Positions 36,716 through 49,600 of a DNA stretch of 64,000 nucleotides are shown in pieces. Source of the stretch: Polytrichum commune. Lineage: Eukaryota; Streptophyta; Polytrichopsida; Polytrichales; Polytrichaceae. The position numbers and the translations under genes are program-made. Each line of letters begins with the position of its first letter. Positions within the stretch are counted from its first letter, which is position 1. Location: the NCBI GenBank assembly GCA_950295325.1, contig OX485805.1, forward strand, positions 4,714,501-4,778,500, in the 5' to 3' direction. The notes below the pieces were generated by a model. That model searched no databases and had not been told where the DNA came from. It was given only the letters and a program-made list of their open reading frames with translations.

Positions 36716-38479
36716 TTCCCTTGAAGGACGTATGTTTGACAAAGTTTTTGCAAGCTTTTCACTTTTAACATGCAAAAACTGGCACCCATTTTTATTTATT
36801 TTTTAAATGCATGTCAATTGACACGCACAATTAGAAGTTGACACGTATTGTGACTTATAAAGGAAAGAAAAAAGAAGAAAACACACACACACACACATGT
36901 CAATTGACACGCTAGAAATTGAATTGACAGGTAATACTTGACAACTTAAGTACTATAAACTGCAGCTCAAGTGTCTGAAAAACATAACCCATAACATTAG
37001 GAGAATTTCCTACACTCACTTACATACTTAAGTTTAGCCTTGTTCTTGTGATTTCCTTTGTAATCGGGAAGGCTCTACAATTGAGACGGTGATCAGGAGG
37101 TGGTGGAGGCTAAGTACAAGGCCGACAAGACCATTGTTCTTGGTCTCTTGCGAATGTATTTTCATGACTATTTTGTGTAGGTATGTGAATGAGCAATTTT
37201 CCCCGTCGGATCTTGAAGAGTGATGCTTTGGTAGGTTAAATACTGGGTTATTTCTAAGGCGTCTGAGGTTGACATTGGGATGATTTAAGGTAGACTTTGC
37301 ATAGTGCGGAGACCCCCTTCAAATTGAGTTTAATGTACAATTTACAATTCACAATGCCTTAATTGAAGCTAGATTGAAAGAAATAATGTTGTTGGGTTTG
37401 TGATTTGAATGCCATCATTGTTCACAAGTCCCTAAAGTTCATCATGTGCTCTAGGCCAGTGTTAGACAATCCACTCTCACTAGTGGCACCGCCTACATAT
37501 ATGATAGATACTTTTGTATGGTCAACTCCTAAGTCACTTGATTTGAAGTTTTAAGAATAGGAGGAGATCCATAGTGTTTTGTTTGATTTAAATTTGGGGA
37601 AAGTAGCCATCTTAACTCAAAATGATTTGAATTCCGAGGTCTAGCATATGGCAAAGATCCCCTTCAATTGAGATTAATATACAATGTGAAATTCTTATTG
37701 ACTCAATGCAATGTTTGAGTTGACGTTAGATTGGGATCATTAGTGTCGTTGAGTTTGTGAGTGGAATGCTTTCAGTGTTCACAAGGCCCTGAAGTTTGTC
37801 CCAATATCTAGGATAATGGTAGTGACCAAATCACAAATTTTGAATTGTGGCTCGAAAGGATATTGTTGAAGTTCCAATACATTGAAAAAGAGAGTGAATT
37901 GTGTAAGGGAGAACTCTTGGAATTTACGGAAACATTTCGACATGAATGTGAGAACAAAATGATATTTGAGGCTTGGCACATATGTGGTAGCAATTTTGAA
38001 TGGCACACAAATTGGCCTAAACTTATGTAACTTTGGCAAAAAAAATATATACTCATTTTCATCAAGTATAGTTATTTGTGAAAGAGAATTCTCCAAACAA
38101 AATGCAATCAAAAGCCACTTAAGCAACAAGTTGAACTTGAAGACCCTTGATGCTCTTATGTGGGTCTCTCTTTGTGGGCTTGAAGTGGATGCAATGGATT
38201 GGGCTACCATCTTCAACTTTTGGAGAAATATGTGAGACCGAAGGACACTTACGCTCATTTGATAGTTTTTTTTTTTGGTTACAAATCAAGATTGTATTTT
38301 GATTATTCAAAATATTAGTTTTTCTAGAATATTGTGTAACCCAAAATTGAGGTGACATTTTAGAACAAAATGTACATGCCACTTGACATTCATTTTTGTT
38401 TTTGAAAACATCACGTGACACTTTGGATTTGAAGTTGAATGTCAAATGAAATTTGTCAAACATACACATTGTTCCCTTC
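36716..38479 (+). mobile_element. hAT DNA transposon copy B, 1748 bp, with 8-bp target duplication and broken transposase
   Basis: The element at 36724-38471 has inverted ends TATGTTTGACAAAG (left) and CAATGTGTATGTTTGACAAA (right, read inward). Its flanks are TTCCCTTG (36716-36723) and TTCCCTTC (38472-38479), 7 of 8 identical. The plus strand carries the tail of a hAT transposase in two frames: EAWHICGSNFEWHTNWPKLM up to about 38030, a frameshift, then EREFSKQNAIKSHLSNKL and LKTLDALMWVSLCGLEVD to the stop at 38235. The palindrome TGTCAATTGACACG occurs twice near the left end (about 36811 and 36899). It lies in the opposite orientation to copy A at 17.7 kb, which looks like this element with about 1 kb removed. 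Confidence 0.85.
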
Positions 38480-39800
38480 CTCCTAGTTATGTCCTCTCCC
38501 CTCCCCCCTCCCCATTACTTCCCATGTTATGTCTTAACTTTGACAAGATTTAGGATCTAAAATGGTGTATGTGCATGGGACCCGCTATCCTAAATTCATA
38601 TCAGCCTATGCAAGTTTAACTTGGCCCACCCATCCACTACGACAAGCTGGGATGTCAGTTTTTAATAGGCCAACACCGTTCTTTGTGTATGGTGATTTAA
38701 GCATCAAGAATTTTTTGGGTGATTTTGTGTTAAGTCTCATAAACTCGAGGTTCGAGACTAAACCTCATGATTTCATCTACTTTACTTCACGGATAACTCT
38801 ACTAGTGAAGAATTGTTGCTAGGACGATGGATTAGTTTGTCTAGGGGTAGAGACATGTGTTTGGTTTGAGAAAGGAAGTGGGAAGGAGGTTGGTTGGGGA
38901 CATTTGACACAACTATCAATTTAGGGACATCTACCATTGGAGAGGTTGTGTTTGCATCTATGGAATGGCTTTTGATATGCACCAAATCGAAATATGGCGA
39001 CATAACTAGTGCTTAGAGTTCAATCAACCTCCCAAGCTAGCTAGCCACATAGCACAAATCACCATGAATAAGCACACGTACTTCAACTCATAAGTAGATT
39101 GTTTTCCGCTTAAATGTCTAAGGAACTCCATGTGTGACCTACATAAGTTAATTTCTAGTAGCCCTTTACCGAGTCTTAAAATCATGCTCCTAATGCTTAC
39201 GAGTTCAAAACTTCATTCAACACATTATCTTATCTCAAGGAGCATGCAAAAGGAAAAATCCATATGTGAAACTGATGATCAATATATTGAATACACATTT
39301 GCATCTGGAGGCACCCATGTCAAATATTTGAACTCGAATTTTCAATTTGTACACTTGATGTGCCAATTGGAAAAGATCACACTTAATGAATGAGCAAGTT
39401 CAAATAGGGCCACTTTCAACATAATTAGCTCAAAGTAAAAGTATGTGGTTCAAATTCACGTTTTTATACATAGGACTTTTCAGACACTTGGGACAAGTTG
39501 AAGTTAAATCGAGGTCCAAGAAACTCGGGATCTAAAACACCCTTAATGGACATGATATGTGGATTTGAGACATAACATTACTCGTCTCTTTTGTTGTGTT
39601 CCGTGGGACCAAGTATTGGGCGAGTAAAATTCTCCTTCAATGTCGAGATTCCATGTTCATGGTTAGCACTCAAGCTTTGTATTGTAGAGGTTTCCACAAG
39701 CAATTGTGAACTATCAAAGTTTTTGAATTGTAACCTATTTTTTTGGGAAAAGACCATCATCTAGTTGCTTAATAACATCATGGATTAGACTGAATATATG
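38480..39800. other. Intergenic, no recognised gene
   Basis: AT-rich sequence with short unlinked open frames. A stretch at about 39500-39545 (AGGTCCAAGAAACTCGGGAT) resembles the dispersed repeat at 29.6-30.2 kb. Confidence 0.4.
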
Positions 39801-39807
39801 ACATTTT

Positions 39808-41870
39808 ATGAGTGAGATGGGTGTCTTTGAAAGTGAGGAAGGCCAAGAGGGTTTCATACTACAACAAAACACCACGAGACAAATACAAATGATAATCGCT
39901 ATGCTTGAAGATGCTAGACTTGCTAACAATGATATATACATCACATACATAAACTTTAGAAATGTAATTGGTTCTATGAAACATGTCAAACTACTCACAA
40001 TAAAGGAGGACCTCGGCTACCCCAAAAGACTAGCAACATATAACTCATTGGCAACATCTACACAAACTCCACCGCCTCCTTCCCCAATAACCACTTCGGC
40101 AGAACACCACCAATTCAAATCAACAGAGGAACGATACAACTAAACATGCTTAGCATGTACCTATTCATCATTTTCCTTGACCCACTCCTACGATGGCTGG
40201 AAAAAAACAACATATGATATCATTTTAACTTGTCCACAACAACTTGCAACATCACAACCTATGCCGATGACCTCGCCATCATCATGGATAACATCTCCGA
40301 CATACAAATCACCAAAAAATATTTGTATAAACAAAAATCTCATAATGGGCACACCTAGATCTTAACCTAGTCAAATGTGCCATCACAAGCCACCCCAACA
40401 AATCCAAACTAAAACCCATTGTATTTAAGCATTCTATTTAAAAACAAGCCCAAAACATCCTATTCAAAAACTAACCCTTTCTACCCTCTCCCAAAATGAA
40501 TCATGCACCTACCTAGGAATACTCTTAGTCCCCTCACTCAAGTGGAAACTTCAAAGAAACACAACCTTGGAGAAAGCCAATAAACAAAGTAAACATCTAA
40601 TGACACCACCGGCCACCGTCAAACAAAAAATCCACATCCCTCAACACCATCATTAAACCCAACATAGCCTAAATCTATTATGCGGTCCCCTTCTCCAAAG
40701 ATGACATCCATAAACTTGACAAAATCCTCAACAACTCACCAAAGAAATATGCAACATTCCCCAAAGCCCAACAAACATCCTAACCCACCTTTCCACTAAA
40801 GACTCTGGCATCAACATCACAACCTACTACCCAATTACATACATTGCATAGGCTAACAACTAATATTCATACTCAACAACCTAGGACAACTAGGTCTAAT
40901 CTACTAAGGATTAGCCAAACACATAGCCGTGAAATACAACGGATCCCTACACCTCCCTAAACTACGTTACCAAGTATGCTCAAGATCTCCCATTACCCAC
41001 AATGTGCTCTTACTAGAGAAATAATACGAAATACACACAAATACTACCCACAAAGAGTTTCCCAATCAAACAAACTCCAATAGAACTAACCATGAAACCT
41101 CACCTCGATACTCTTCATTCTCCCAAGAACAAAAGAAAAACACCACAAAATACCTCAATAAACTAGACATATTCGGCATCACCACTATTACCCAAATTCA
41201 AAACCCTTCCACCCAACACATCCTATCCCCACATGAATTCAAGGAAAATTTCAAAGTTGCCCCAAAACTTATCAAAGACACCCTACATCAAGCCAACACA
41301 CAATTCCCACCCCAAAACTGCCCACCAAGCACCCTCCCACCACAAGAAAATATACAATTGAACACACCACCCACAGCAACCAACGTGACTCAACCAATGG
41401 TATATATACAAATACCAACCATCATCAATACCAAAAGTATCACCCATAAAGACAAATGGGGAGCCCGTGCCACCAAAAAATCCTGCCTATGTCAATGGAA
41501 TATAACACCACATGCCACCATCAAATGGGTAGAAGAATCCCAACTATTCCACACATACAACATAGCTTTGGAGCACAACTTATTCCTACTCAACAATTTC
41601 ACACAAAAGCACCACAAGGAAAAAAACAACAACATCTTATAACTCATGCATTAACTTCTCCCAATCCAAAGACCGAAGATCATCCAACCAATCATTGAGG
41701 CAACACACCGAACACTGACCATCGAGGAATGCAATCCGGACAAAGACATAGTAGCATACAAACCCACCATACAAATCCAAGGACCGGACTCCAACATATC
41801 CGACCACACATCAACCTACACTACCACCACCCCATTTTTGAGGCTCCAATGGTTGTGAGACAGTTTTACC
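39808..41870 (+). pseudogene. Non-LTR retrotransposon reverse transcriptase remnant with YADD motif
   Basis: The frame at 39808-40143 carries ANNDIYITYINFRNVIGSMKH, the first conserved RT block with a catalytic-type aspartate context (here changed to N). It is followed by the EDLGYPKRL stretch. After a frame change, YLFIIFLDPLLRWL-like residues (about 40157-40200) and TYADDLAII at 40257-40283 give the palm-domain Y-x-D-D box. Later pieces resemble the RT thumb and connector of LINEs (for example GSLHLPKLRYQVCSRSPI at about 40950-41000). Many stops and frameshifts make it inactive. The pyrimidine/A-rich composition differs from the flanks. Confidence 0.65.
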
Positions 41871-43663
41871 CAAAATAGAACACAACATATGACCAATTCT
41901 CGAGGCGATCACACACCCTTGCGTTTTGTAACCATTTGCGATTATGGGGTATTTAATGGGGGGGGGGGATTTATGCACCTCTCAATATTTTTCCCTATTT
42001 GTAGACAAAAAACTACTTTGACGTATTTTTTAGCATCATGTATTTATTTGTAATTGTTTAGAGAGGTTATTTTTGGCACACACTTTATTTTTATATAAAT
42101 CGTACAAGTACCAAATAGTGGACGGGATGCTATAGCATTGTGAAACCGACTATGTGAGCAACAAACATTCCATGTCATTCAAATTATCAATCGTTTGTTT
42201 CAATTGGTAATACCAATCCTAAACCATTCAAAACACAACCAATAGCATTTGGATACTAGTTAAAGGGTTATCGATAAACATGGAGATAACAAAATGAAGA
42301 AGTTGAAATAGACAAGTTGTAAACACGGATAGAACAAAACAAGGAATACAATAACTTATGACAAAACATGAAATTTTGCACAACTTTCTACTCCAAAAAA
42401 TAAGAAACAAGGTTACATTCAAATACAAGAGATCTAAATACCAAAAATTAAAAACATGTACTCTAATTATGTTCAGAAACACATTCAACTATAGTCCCAT
42501 TCAAACCTTGTAACGAATATTTACAATTGAAGAGTTAGGATACAACTATGCACCCTCCAATGCTATCAAGATACAAGTTCAACATCCTCTATAATGTCTT
42601 GATAAGAGCCAATGACAACAAATATCTAAAACTAGCTGATGGCATAAGGGGGGGGGGGGGGGGGACAACCTTCAAGGTCTCCAAGGCAAGCGCAATCCTT
42701 CAAGTCTACGATGGTGAGGTTGCCAAATATCGTAACGCAACATCGATCGTCTAGAAAGGGTTGTTATAGCAAATGGGCAAATCAATACAAGGTTGGCATA
42801 TTGGACATTACATTACTAGCAAGACGAGGAAGTCTCATGTGTGAAGTGGCCCTTACAACATGATAAGACAAGGAAGTACTGACATTATTTTTATTGGTTT
42901 TGTCTGTAGGACAGAGGCTATGCATCAACTTCTCCGTTTCAAGAGCAAATTTCCTAACCACTTTGCGTTCACACTTGGACGTTACTTGTTCTTGTTATTT
43001 TTGGTCCACTTTATTTAATGTGGATGTTAACTATAATTATATATATATATATGTATGTGTATGTGTATGTGTATATGTAAATATAGAACCATAATTGCTC
43101 CCTAAAATGCATTGAAAGAAATCTAGTTAACTATAGTTATTTCGGCGGTTCTTGATTATTTATTCTAAAAATTTCGGGTGATATCAAAATCCTTGACCTG
43201 CATTTGAGAAGAAGGTGCACAAAATCCAAGAAAGGTTTGGTATAGTTAATAGCCATGGATTGGCATGAGCAAAGTGGACAACTATAATTGTAGTCTTTCA
43301 TAGTAAAGGACAAAGCCTCACGGTTCTACCGTTTTCTTGTTTTATTTATCTTTGAAAGTGTGGTCCACCCTAAGAAATTCCGGGTGGAGGGCATAATCTC
43401 AACCTGATGGTTCTGAGGTATTTCAAACGGGGTATTGTCCCGCCAATTCTTTCTCTTGTCTGTCGTTCTTCTTCCTCTCACTCCGTCTCCCTCGGGCTGC
43501 TTTGGCCATGGCTTGGGCCACGAGAATGGCCGCACCTTCGTTACCGTGCACATCATGCTTCACCTAGACTCCCCGAAATACTTACAGTGTGTTCGCCATT
43601 CCGTTCTCGTCCTTTTGAAATCGCCAGGGTGCACAACAATACCGCAGAGACAGGTCGAACGCC
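41871..43663. other. Intergenic: MITE end, homopolymers, microsatellite, and CAP-H upstream region
   Basis: Contains poly-G runs at about 41959-41968 and 42648-42664, and an AT/GT microsatellite at about 43038-43078. It also holds one family-1 MITE end, TCTCATGTGTGAAGTGGCCC, at 42833-42852 followed by TTA. The GC-richer part at 43400-43663 is the probable promoter and 5' untranslated region of CAP-H. Confidence 0.5.
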
Positions 43664-46600
43664 ATGTCGAACAGAACACCGCTCAAAACGAGGGTTCAGT
43701 CCCCCGGGCACCACCTGCTCACGCCTAACGATGATGACTACGAGAGAGCGCAGGTGCGGAAAGCCAGAGCGGCAGCGTTGCGGCGTAAGTCAGGCATCGG
43801 GGCTGAAATAGCCGCAGCTGGATCCGGACAGGCTACCCCGTCGCAGGATGATTTCGGCGTTCTAAGTAGGGAGCATATTTTGGAGCTCCACAACAATTGT
43901 ATCAAGCTTGCTGCAGAAAATGTACGTGTCCACCTTGCGCACGCTTGCAATTTTATTCATACCTATGCTGCAGTTGCTTGAAGGCGCTTCTGTCTCTAGT
44001 TGTCAGTCCGACGATTGGGTTTGTTCGTGCAAGTTTTTCATCCTCTCGCGCGCATTTGTGCACTGTGAATGCGTCCAGTGTCTATGTTTTGCAAGTCGAC
44101 GAGTTTGTAAAACATTATTGTTCTGGCTTTGAATTTTTTGACGAATATGCAAAGATTGAAGACTATCGATCGGGCCTTGTGATGCATCCTGAACCAATGA
44201 AGTTTCCTGCCTCGGGCAAGAGTGTTTGGGAAAAATTAGGTTGAAATGTACGCGTTCGCCATGAGCAGGCTTGCAATTTATTTGTACATTTGCCCCAGTT
44301 TCTTCTATGCGCTTCTCTGTCTCTAGCTGCCATTCCGACAATTGGATATATTCCGCAGTTTTTTCATCCTCACATGCAATTGTGCACTGTGAATGCTTCC
44401 AGTTTCTATGTTTGCAAGTGGCACGAGTGGAAAGGCATTTAAATTTTGGCATGTAGCATGAGCAAATCGGCAAGCTTGTAAGCATTGACGATCTGGATTT
44501 GAATCTTTTAGCGAATGAACAACTACCGTAGGTAATAAGCAGGTTTGTCACTTTGTACCGAAATACTAAATATTTGAAGTGACACCTAAGATTTTGAAAA
44601 GTGACACATGTCACATGCTATAATTTTGAATTCTCTCTCTCTACATATATATTCATCAAATATTCAATTGAGACTAAAAATATTTTTTCTTTCTTGATAC
44701 CTATGTTTAGCCCAAAGGCTAATATGAATATATATTTTATATATCAACCACATAGCCATATGTATGTGCAATAGCTTAAAGTGTTGGTTTGAGCACCCTC
44801 TACCTTACACACACGAGCGCGCGCGGTCGAACCTGTGTCACCTAAGGTATTAAGACTATTGACTGGCCATGTGACACATCCTGAGCCAAAGCAAATTCCT
44901 TCCTCGGGCAGGAATGTTATCGAAAATGAGGTTGTGATTTTACTGGTAAGATATAGGCAATTGTCGGAGGGAAAAGTCAGTCACTTCAAAAGGATACAGT
45001 AACTGGAGATTAGTAGTGGGACAATCCCTGGTCAGAATACACATATCGAAGGCATTCTATGCTAAAATCGAACTGGTCGAGTGATCTCCACTTGGAGAAC
45101 CTGAGTACGTGGGGAGTGACTGTTGTTGAGCGAGGAATTAATCATTTAGAGCGTGAGGACTATATTACTCTTCCTCTTGTAATTCTTACCACAGTAAAGG
45201 AATCTATATCTGGATTCTAAATATTGAATGAGCTGTATGTCACTTCCCCGTTAACTTAAACTGTTTCAATTCCTTCGGATTTGCAGAAAATCACTCAGCG
45301 CAACACGTGGGACCTGAAGCTGATCGATCATCTCAGTGCACTGGTCCAAGGAGATGATGACGAAGACGATCAAACGAACTTCCAAAAGGCATAATATCTC
45401 TTTCAATTCGTTCCAAATTAATACAACATTCCGCACTGAAATTTTCTGCTGTGGATTTATATGGTGGCAAAGACTAAAGAAGTACATCTTATGGTTTATA
45501 TTTACTAGCACGGCGTATGTTTACTGGCATGGCGAAGAAGTATTGTACTCTTAGAATGACCTTGCCCTGTGAAGACTTATGTAGAAGTGTTTCTAGGCTT
45601 AACTACTAAAGAGCGACAGTGCTTAAGATCTTAAATATTGAATCACAGCGCAGACCTTAGTTTTCTTGGTGAAATGCTGAATACATGTCACATGTCATCT
45701 TCGACAGGCTAGTTGCACGCTGGAAGCAGGTGTTAAAATCTACTCTACCAGGGTGGATTCTGTGCACTCGGAAACATATAAAGTTCTTGGAGGTCTGAAT
45801 CGCACTGCTGGGGATGACAACAGCAATGGTGAGTGGATTTTATTTTGTTCATTGTATGCCGCTTGAACACTGAAAATTTGTAGGTTGGCACACATGGAAT
45901 TATATCCTTGATACTAGTGCTATCCTGATAGTTAATTCTGGTAATTAGGGATCTACCCTGATTTCGAACCTTCTGCCAAGACAGATAGAATCTAATAGCG
46001 AAGTCTTGTGCATCTTTCAGTTTTATCAATTACTATCACATATTAAACAACAGTAAGTTCTTCATTATGGAGATTGTAGTTCATTTTCTGCATCGAATTG
46101 ATCATACCACTTCTTATTGTCTGCTGAATCTTGCCGAACAGTCGCATGTTGGATCGAAAAGTTATTGCACTTATAGAGTGTGAAGTATTTCCACACAGAA
46201 TACTAGGAGAAAGAGCATCACTAACTTAGACATGTGTGCGATGTTGATTGTCTTTACTGTTGATTAATGCCAGATGTCCCATTATGTTTCTGCTCATTGT
46301 ACAGACCAACATGGAGACAAGGATGGTGAAGAAGGTGAACATAATGAAGAGGAGCATAAGAAGAGTTCCAGCAAAAAAGTAATCCAAGCAATGTTGTACA
46401 GCGATATATTTTGAGCTTCTTTGGGAAGGGTGGACCCTGTTAGAGTGGAAATTTATCGCAACCACAATTCTATTGCTTCTCACCTCCACCCTCTGTTGTC
46501 ACACAGATAACTTCCGAATAAATCGCCCTGTTACTCATGTTAACCTCAAATAACTTGGCAAAGAATTCCATTTGTATTCATTCCGATGACAGCCGATGCT

Positions 46601-49600
46601 GCCTTCCCTCTGTTGTTACTTTTGATTATAGTGTAGCATCTTGAGAATGAATGTTGCATTATAGGAACAGATTGAGGGAGGTAGCATCCTTGTGCTGATT
46701 AAAGACATTTGTTCTGTTCAGCATGGGATCAGCTCAAGTACTCTGGAGGCCTCCTTTGACACCCTCAATGTCAAAAAGTTCGATGGTAAGAAGCTTTTCT
46801 ACACATTCTGTGCATGTAGGAGACATCGCTTGACGAGGCATTATGAAATTACAGTATTTATGTGATGGAATAGAAGATAACAGGATATAGCTTTTAATTC
46901 TTAGGAGCAAATTTAACCATGCAACTTGTGGCTTGTGCAGTGGCATTTACAGTGGACCCACTTTTCCAGCAAACATCTGCTCAATTTGATGAAGGTGGAG
47001 CCAAAGGCCTTCTACTAAACACTCTTAGTGTATACCAGGGCTGTGAGATAGTGTTTGACTCTTGGGAGGTACCTGAGAAGAGCATGAAGATTCAACCTAA
47101 GAATGATGCTGAGCGAAATGCCTTCATCAGTTTGTCCTTTATGAAAGGTAGGAAAAATTGAAAGTTGTTCTTGCCAATTGTGTAATTTTTGAGGGCATTC
47201 CTTGACAACAGCTTCTTGTTGGCGATAATTCCCTACTAAACAAATCTTTTGGCTCTTCAACAATTCCCTCATTGGAAGCATACCAAAGATTCTTGGAATC
47301 CCAATGGGGATCGATGTGCTGCTGGTTGATAAATTCCTTGTTCGAAAAGCTCAACACTTCAAATTATGTTCAACAGGATTTCAACAAATTTGCAAATTGA
47401 GCAAAAATTTGATATTGATGGCACAACCCATGCAAATCATAGAAACACAATGTCAAACTATCTCTTCACTTGAGGTCCATACTTCTGGATTCCAAGACTC
47501 AATTTCTTAGAAGAAAATTTCCCCATATTTACCTTGTCAAAAGCGTGAACATGACATTGCTTGCTACCAAGTGATGAATGTGTACTAATTGCACCAGCTT
47601 TGTGTTTCGTTTCCTGCAATTTCCATGTACAAGTGACTTACAAGACTCATTTGAACAGACAGTATTGATGGAATGATGGATAATCTGCTCAAGGAGATGG
47701 AAATATCACCTTCTTTGAAGGAGATTCTGAAAATGCTAGATGATCCATATCGAGCAACAACAGAGGCAGAAGCTGCTGCTAGACAATCTTCTGGCGTTTT
47801 GGAGAAGGAAGATACAGTATCACCTTGGCAGGATGGGAATACAGGTGACGAAGATGACGAATTTAGCGAAGTTTTTGATACTGCAGATCCAAATGTGTAC
47901 GAGGATGACAATGACTTTGGTGGAGGGTTTGAGACAGGGGGTGATAGCCCTGGTATGAATACATGGAATGACTTGAATCCAGGGCTGGAGGATGAGGAGG
48001 CAAGTCTACCACTCTTTTCCATCACTTGCTCTCTTTGCCTTTCATGTGGTCAAACCTATGATTTGAGCAACTCTTGCAAATATGTAAATTCTTGCCAAGT
48101 AATTTTGGAACCGGAAACAGAGTAATTCCTTAGTGCCCTTTTCTACGTTGATTCTGGTATATTAATGTGTGCTTATGACTGACCTAGTTCATTCAACCAC
48201 CCAACCTATTATCTATGCTCAGTATATAGCACATATAGATACCATGTACTTTAAAGAGCATCATTTGGTAAAATGTTAACAAAAGAATACATCAAAAAGA
48301 ATAATTTCTAAAAATATTGTTCATTGATGACACTATTTTGTGTATTGCCATGATATCGTGTGCCTGGTAGTATCATGCTTTGCTCTAAGTTTACTGACAC
48401 CAATGTCGAGTCACATAGTGTTGTGTCATATTTATGTTCATTGTGGATCTGGAATGGTTCCTTTCAGGGAGTTTTGGGTGATGGGGAACTTGAAGACCCT
48501 GAGGATGGAACAATGATGAGTCAGCGCACAGTTGACTGGATCACCTCTGGCCTCAGTGTAGGAGATAAGTCAAACTCATGGGCTGGTCCCGAGCACTGGA
48601 AGTACAGGAAACCAAGAGGTAAGGGATATTATCCTTAGGTGTTGCTTCTAACAATGAAATTAACAGTGCATGTCAGAGCTCCTACTGCTCAGGGTGTCTT
48701 TGGAAATACAGTAACTTGGCATGCTGTATACTTATTTGATCTGATGTTCTGAAATAGGCAGATTTGAGTGCTTGCAGACTCGCAACAGAGTGGAGGGAAT
48801 GGAGAAGATGATGACATGGAGACCATGAAAAAGAAGAGGAAAAAGCGTCAACCTTTTGTCTTTGACTTTGAAAATCCGCCTGACATTGACATGTCTATTT
48901 TCAACCAATCTGAAGATCCACGATCAACTCTGCTTGTGCAGCGTAGAGACTCTGTCAACACTCTGCTCCCTGAAGATGTGCATTATGAAGCTCTGAATCT
49001 TGTGCACCTTTTCCTTCGGCCATTTGTGATGGTAACACTCTGAATCATTACATCTGTTTTTCGATCTTTCTCTGGAGCACTGGAAATTCAATGTAAGGCC
49101 TGCTAAATGCTTTGCAAGGCTGCAGTCTTCACAAGTTTGACACACTGTTATCCGTCCCTCTGTGCAGTTATTTAAAATTCCAGTATTTCTGGGTATTAAT
49201 CTTTCTTTACTGGTTCTTTTTGCAGTGTATTCGTAAGCGAGGTGCTCGAAAAGCAGGTGCGTAGATCAGTTGTAGCCAATTGATACTTAATTCATGTATA
49301 GAGCCACCTCTGGAAGAGGCAGTGCCCTTAGGTTGAAGCGGTTCTCATTTTTGCAAGCCCTTGGGCTTGTGTCATATACACACATTATGTTGCACTGGTG
49401 GTTAACCTCAATCCTGCTGTTTCTTTTGCACTAATGACGCATGTGCCATATGCAGATGGACAAAAAGGAAGGGACTCCTTCCAGGACTTCGGCAATGACT
49501 CTGGCAACGAAGGTGGAATGGGAGACTTTGTGGGTTTTGATGGAGATTGGGCTGGTGAAGATGGTGCTGATGATACACAGGATCCCTTTAGCAATGATCT

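Noticed and set aside
42648-42664. Long poly-G run
   Set aside because: Simple homopolymer, possibly of uncertain length in the assembly; no adjacent G-runs that would make a convincing quadruplex system.
43038-43078. AT/GT-rich run
   Set aside because: Ordinary microsatellite.
44003-44614. 203-codon open frame on the minus strand in CAP-H intron 1
   Set aside because: It spans the tandemly duplicated intron block and shows the duplication as a repeated HRxWxHSQCT motif. There is no family signature, so it is a by-product of the repeat.
47585-48025. 146-codon minus-strand frame, serine-rich
   Set aside because: It is the complement of the acidic CAP-H exon 7.
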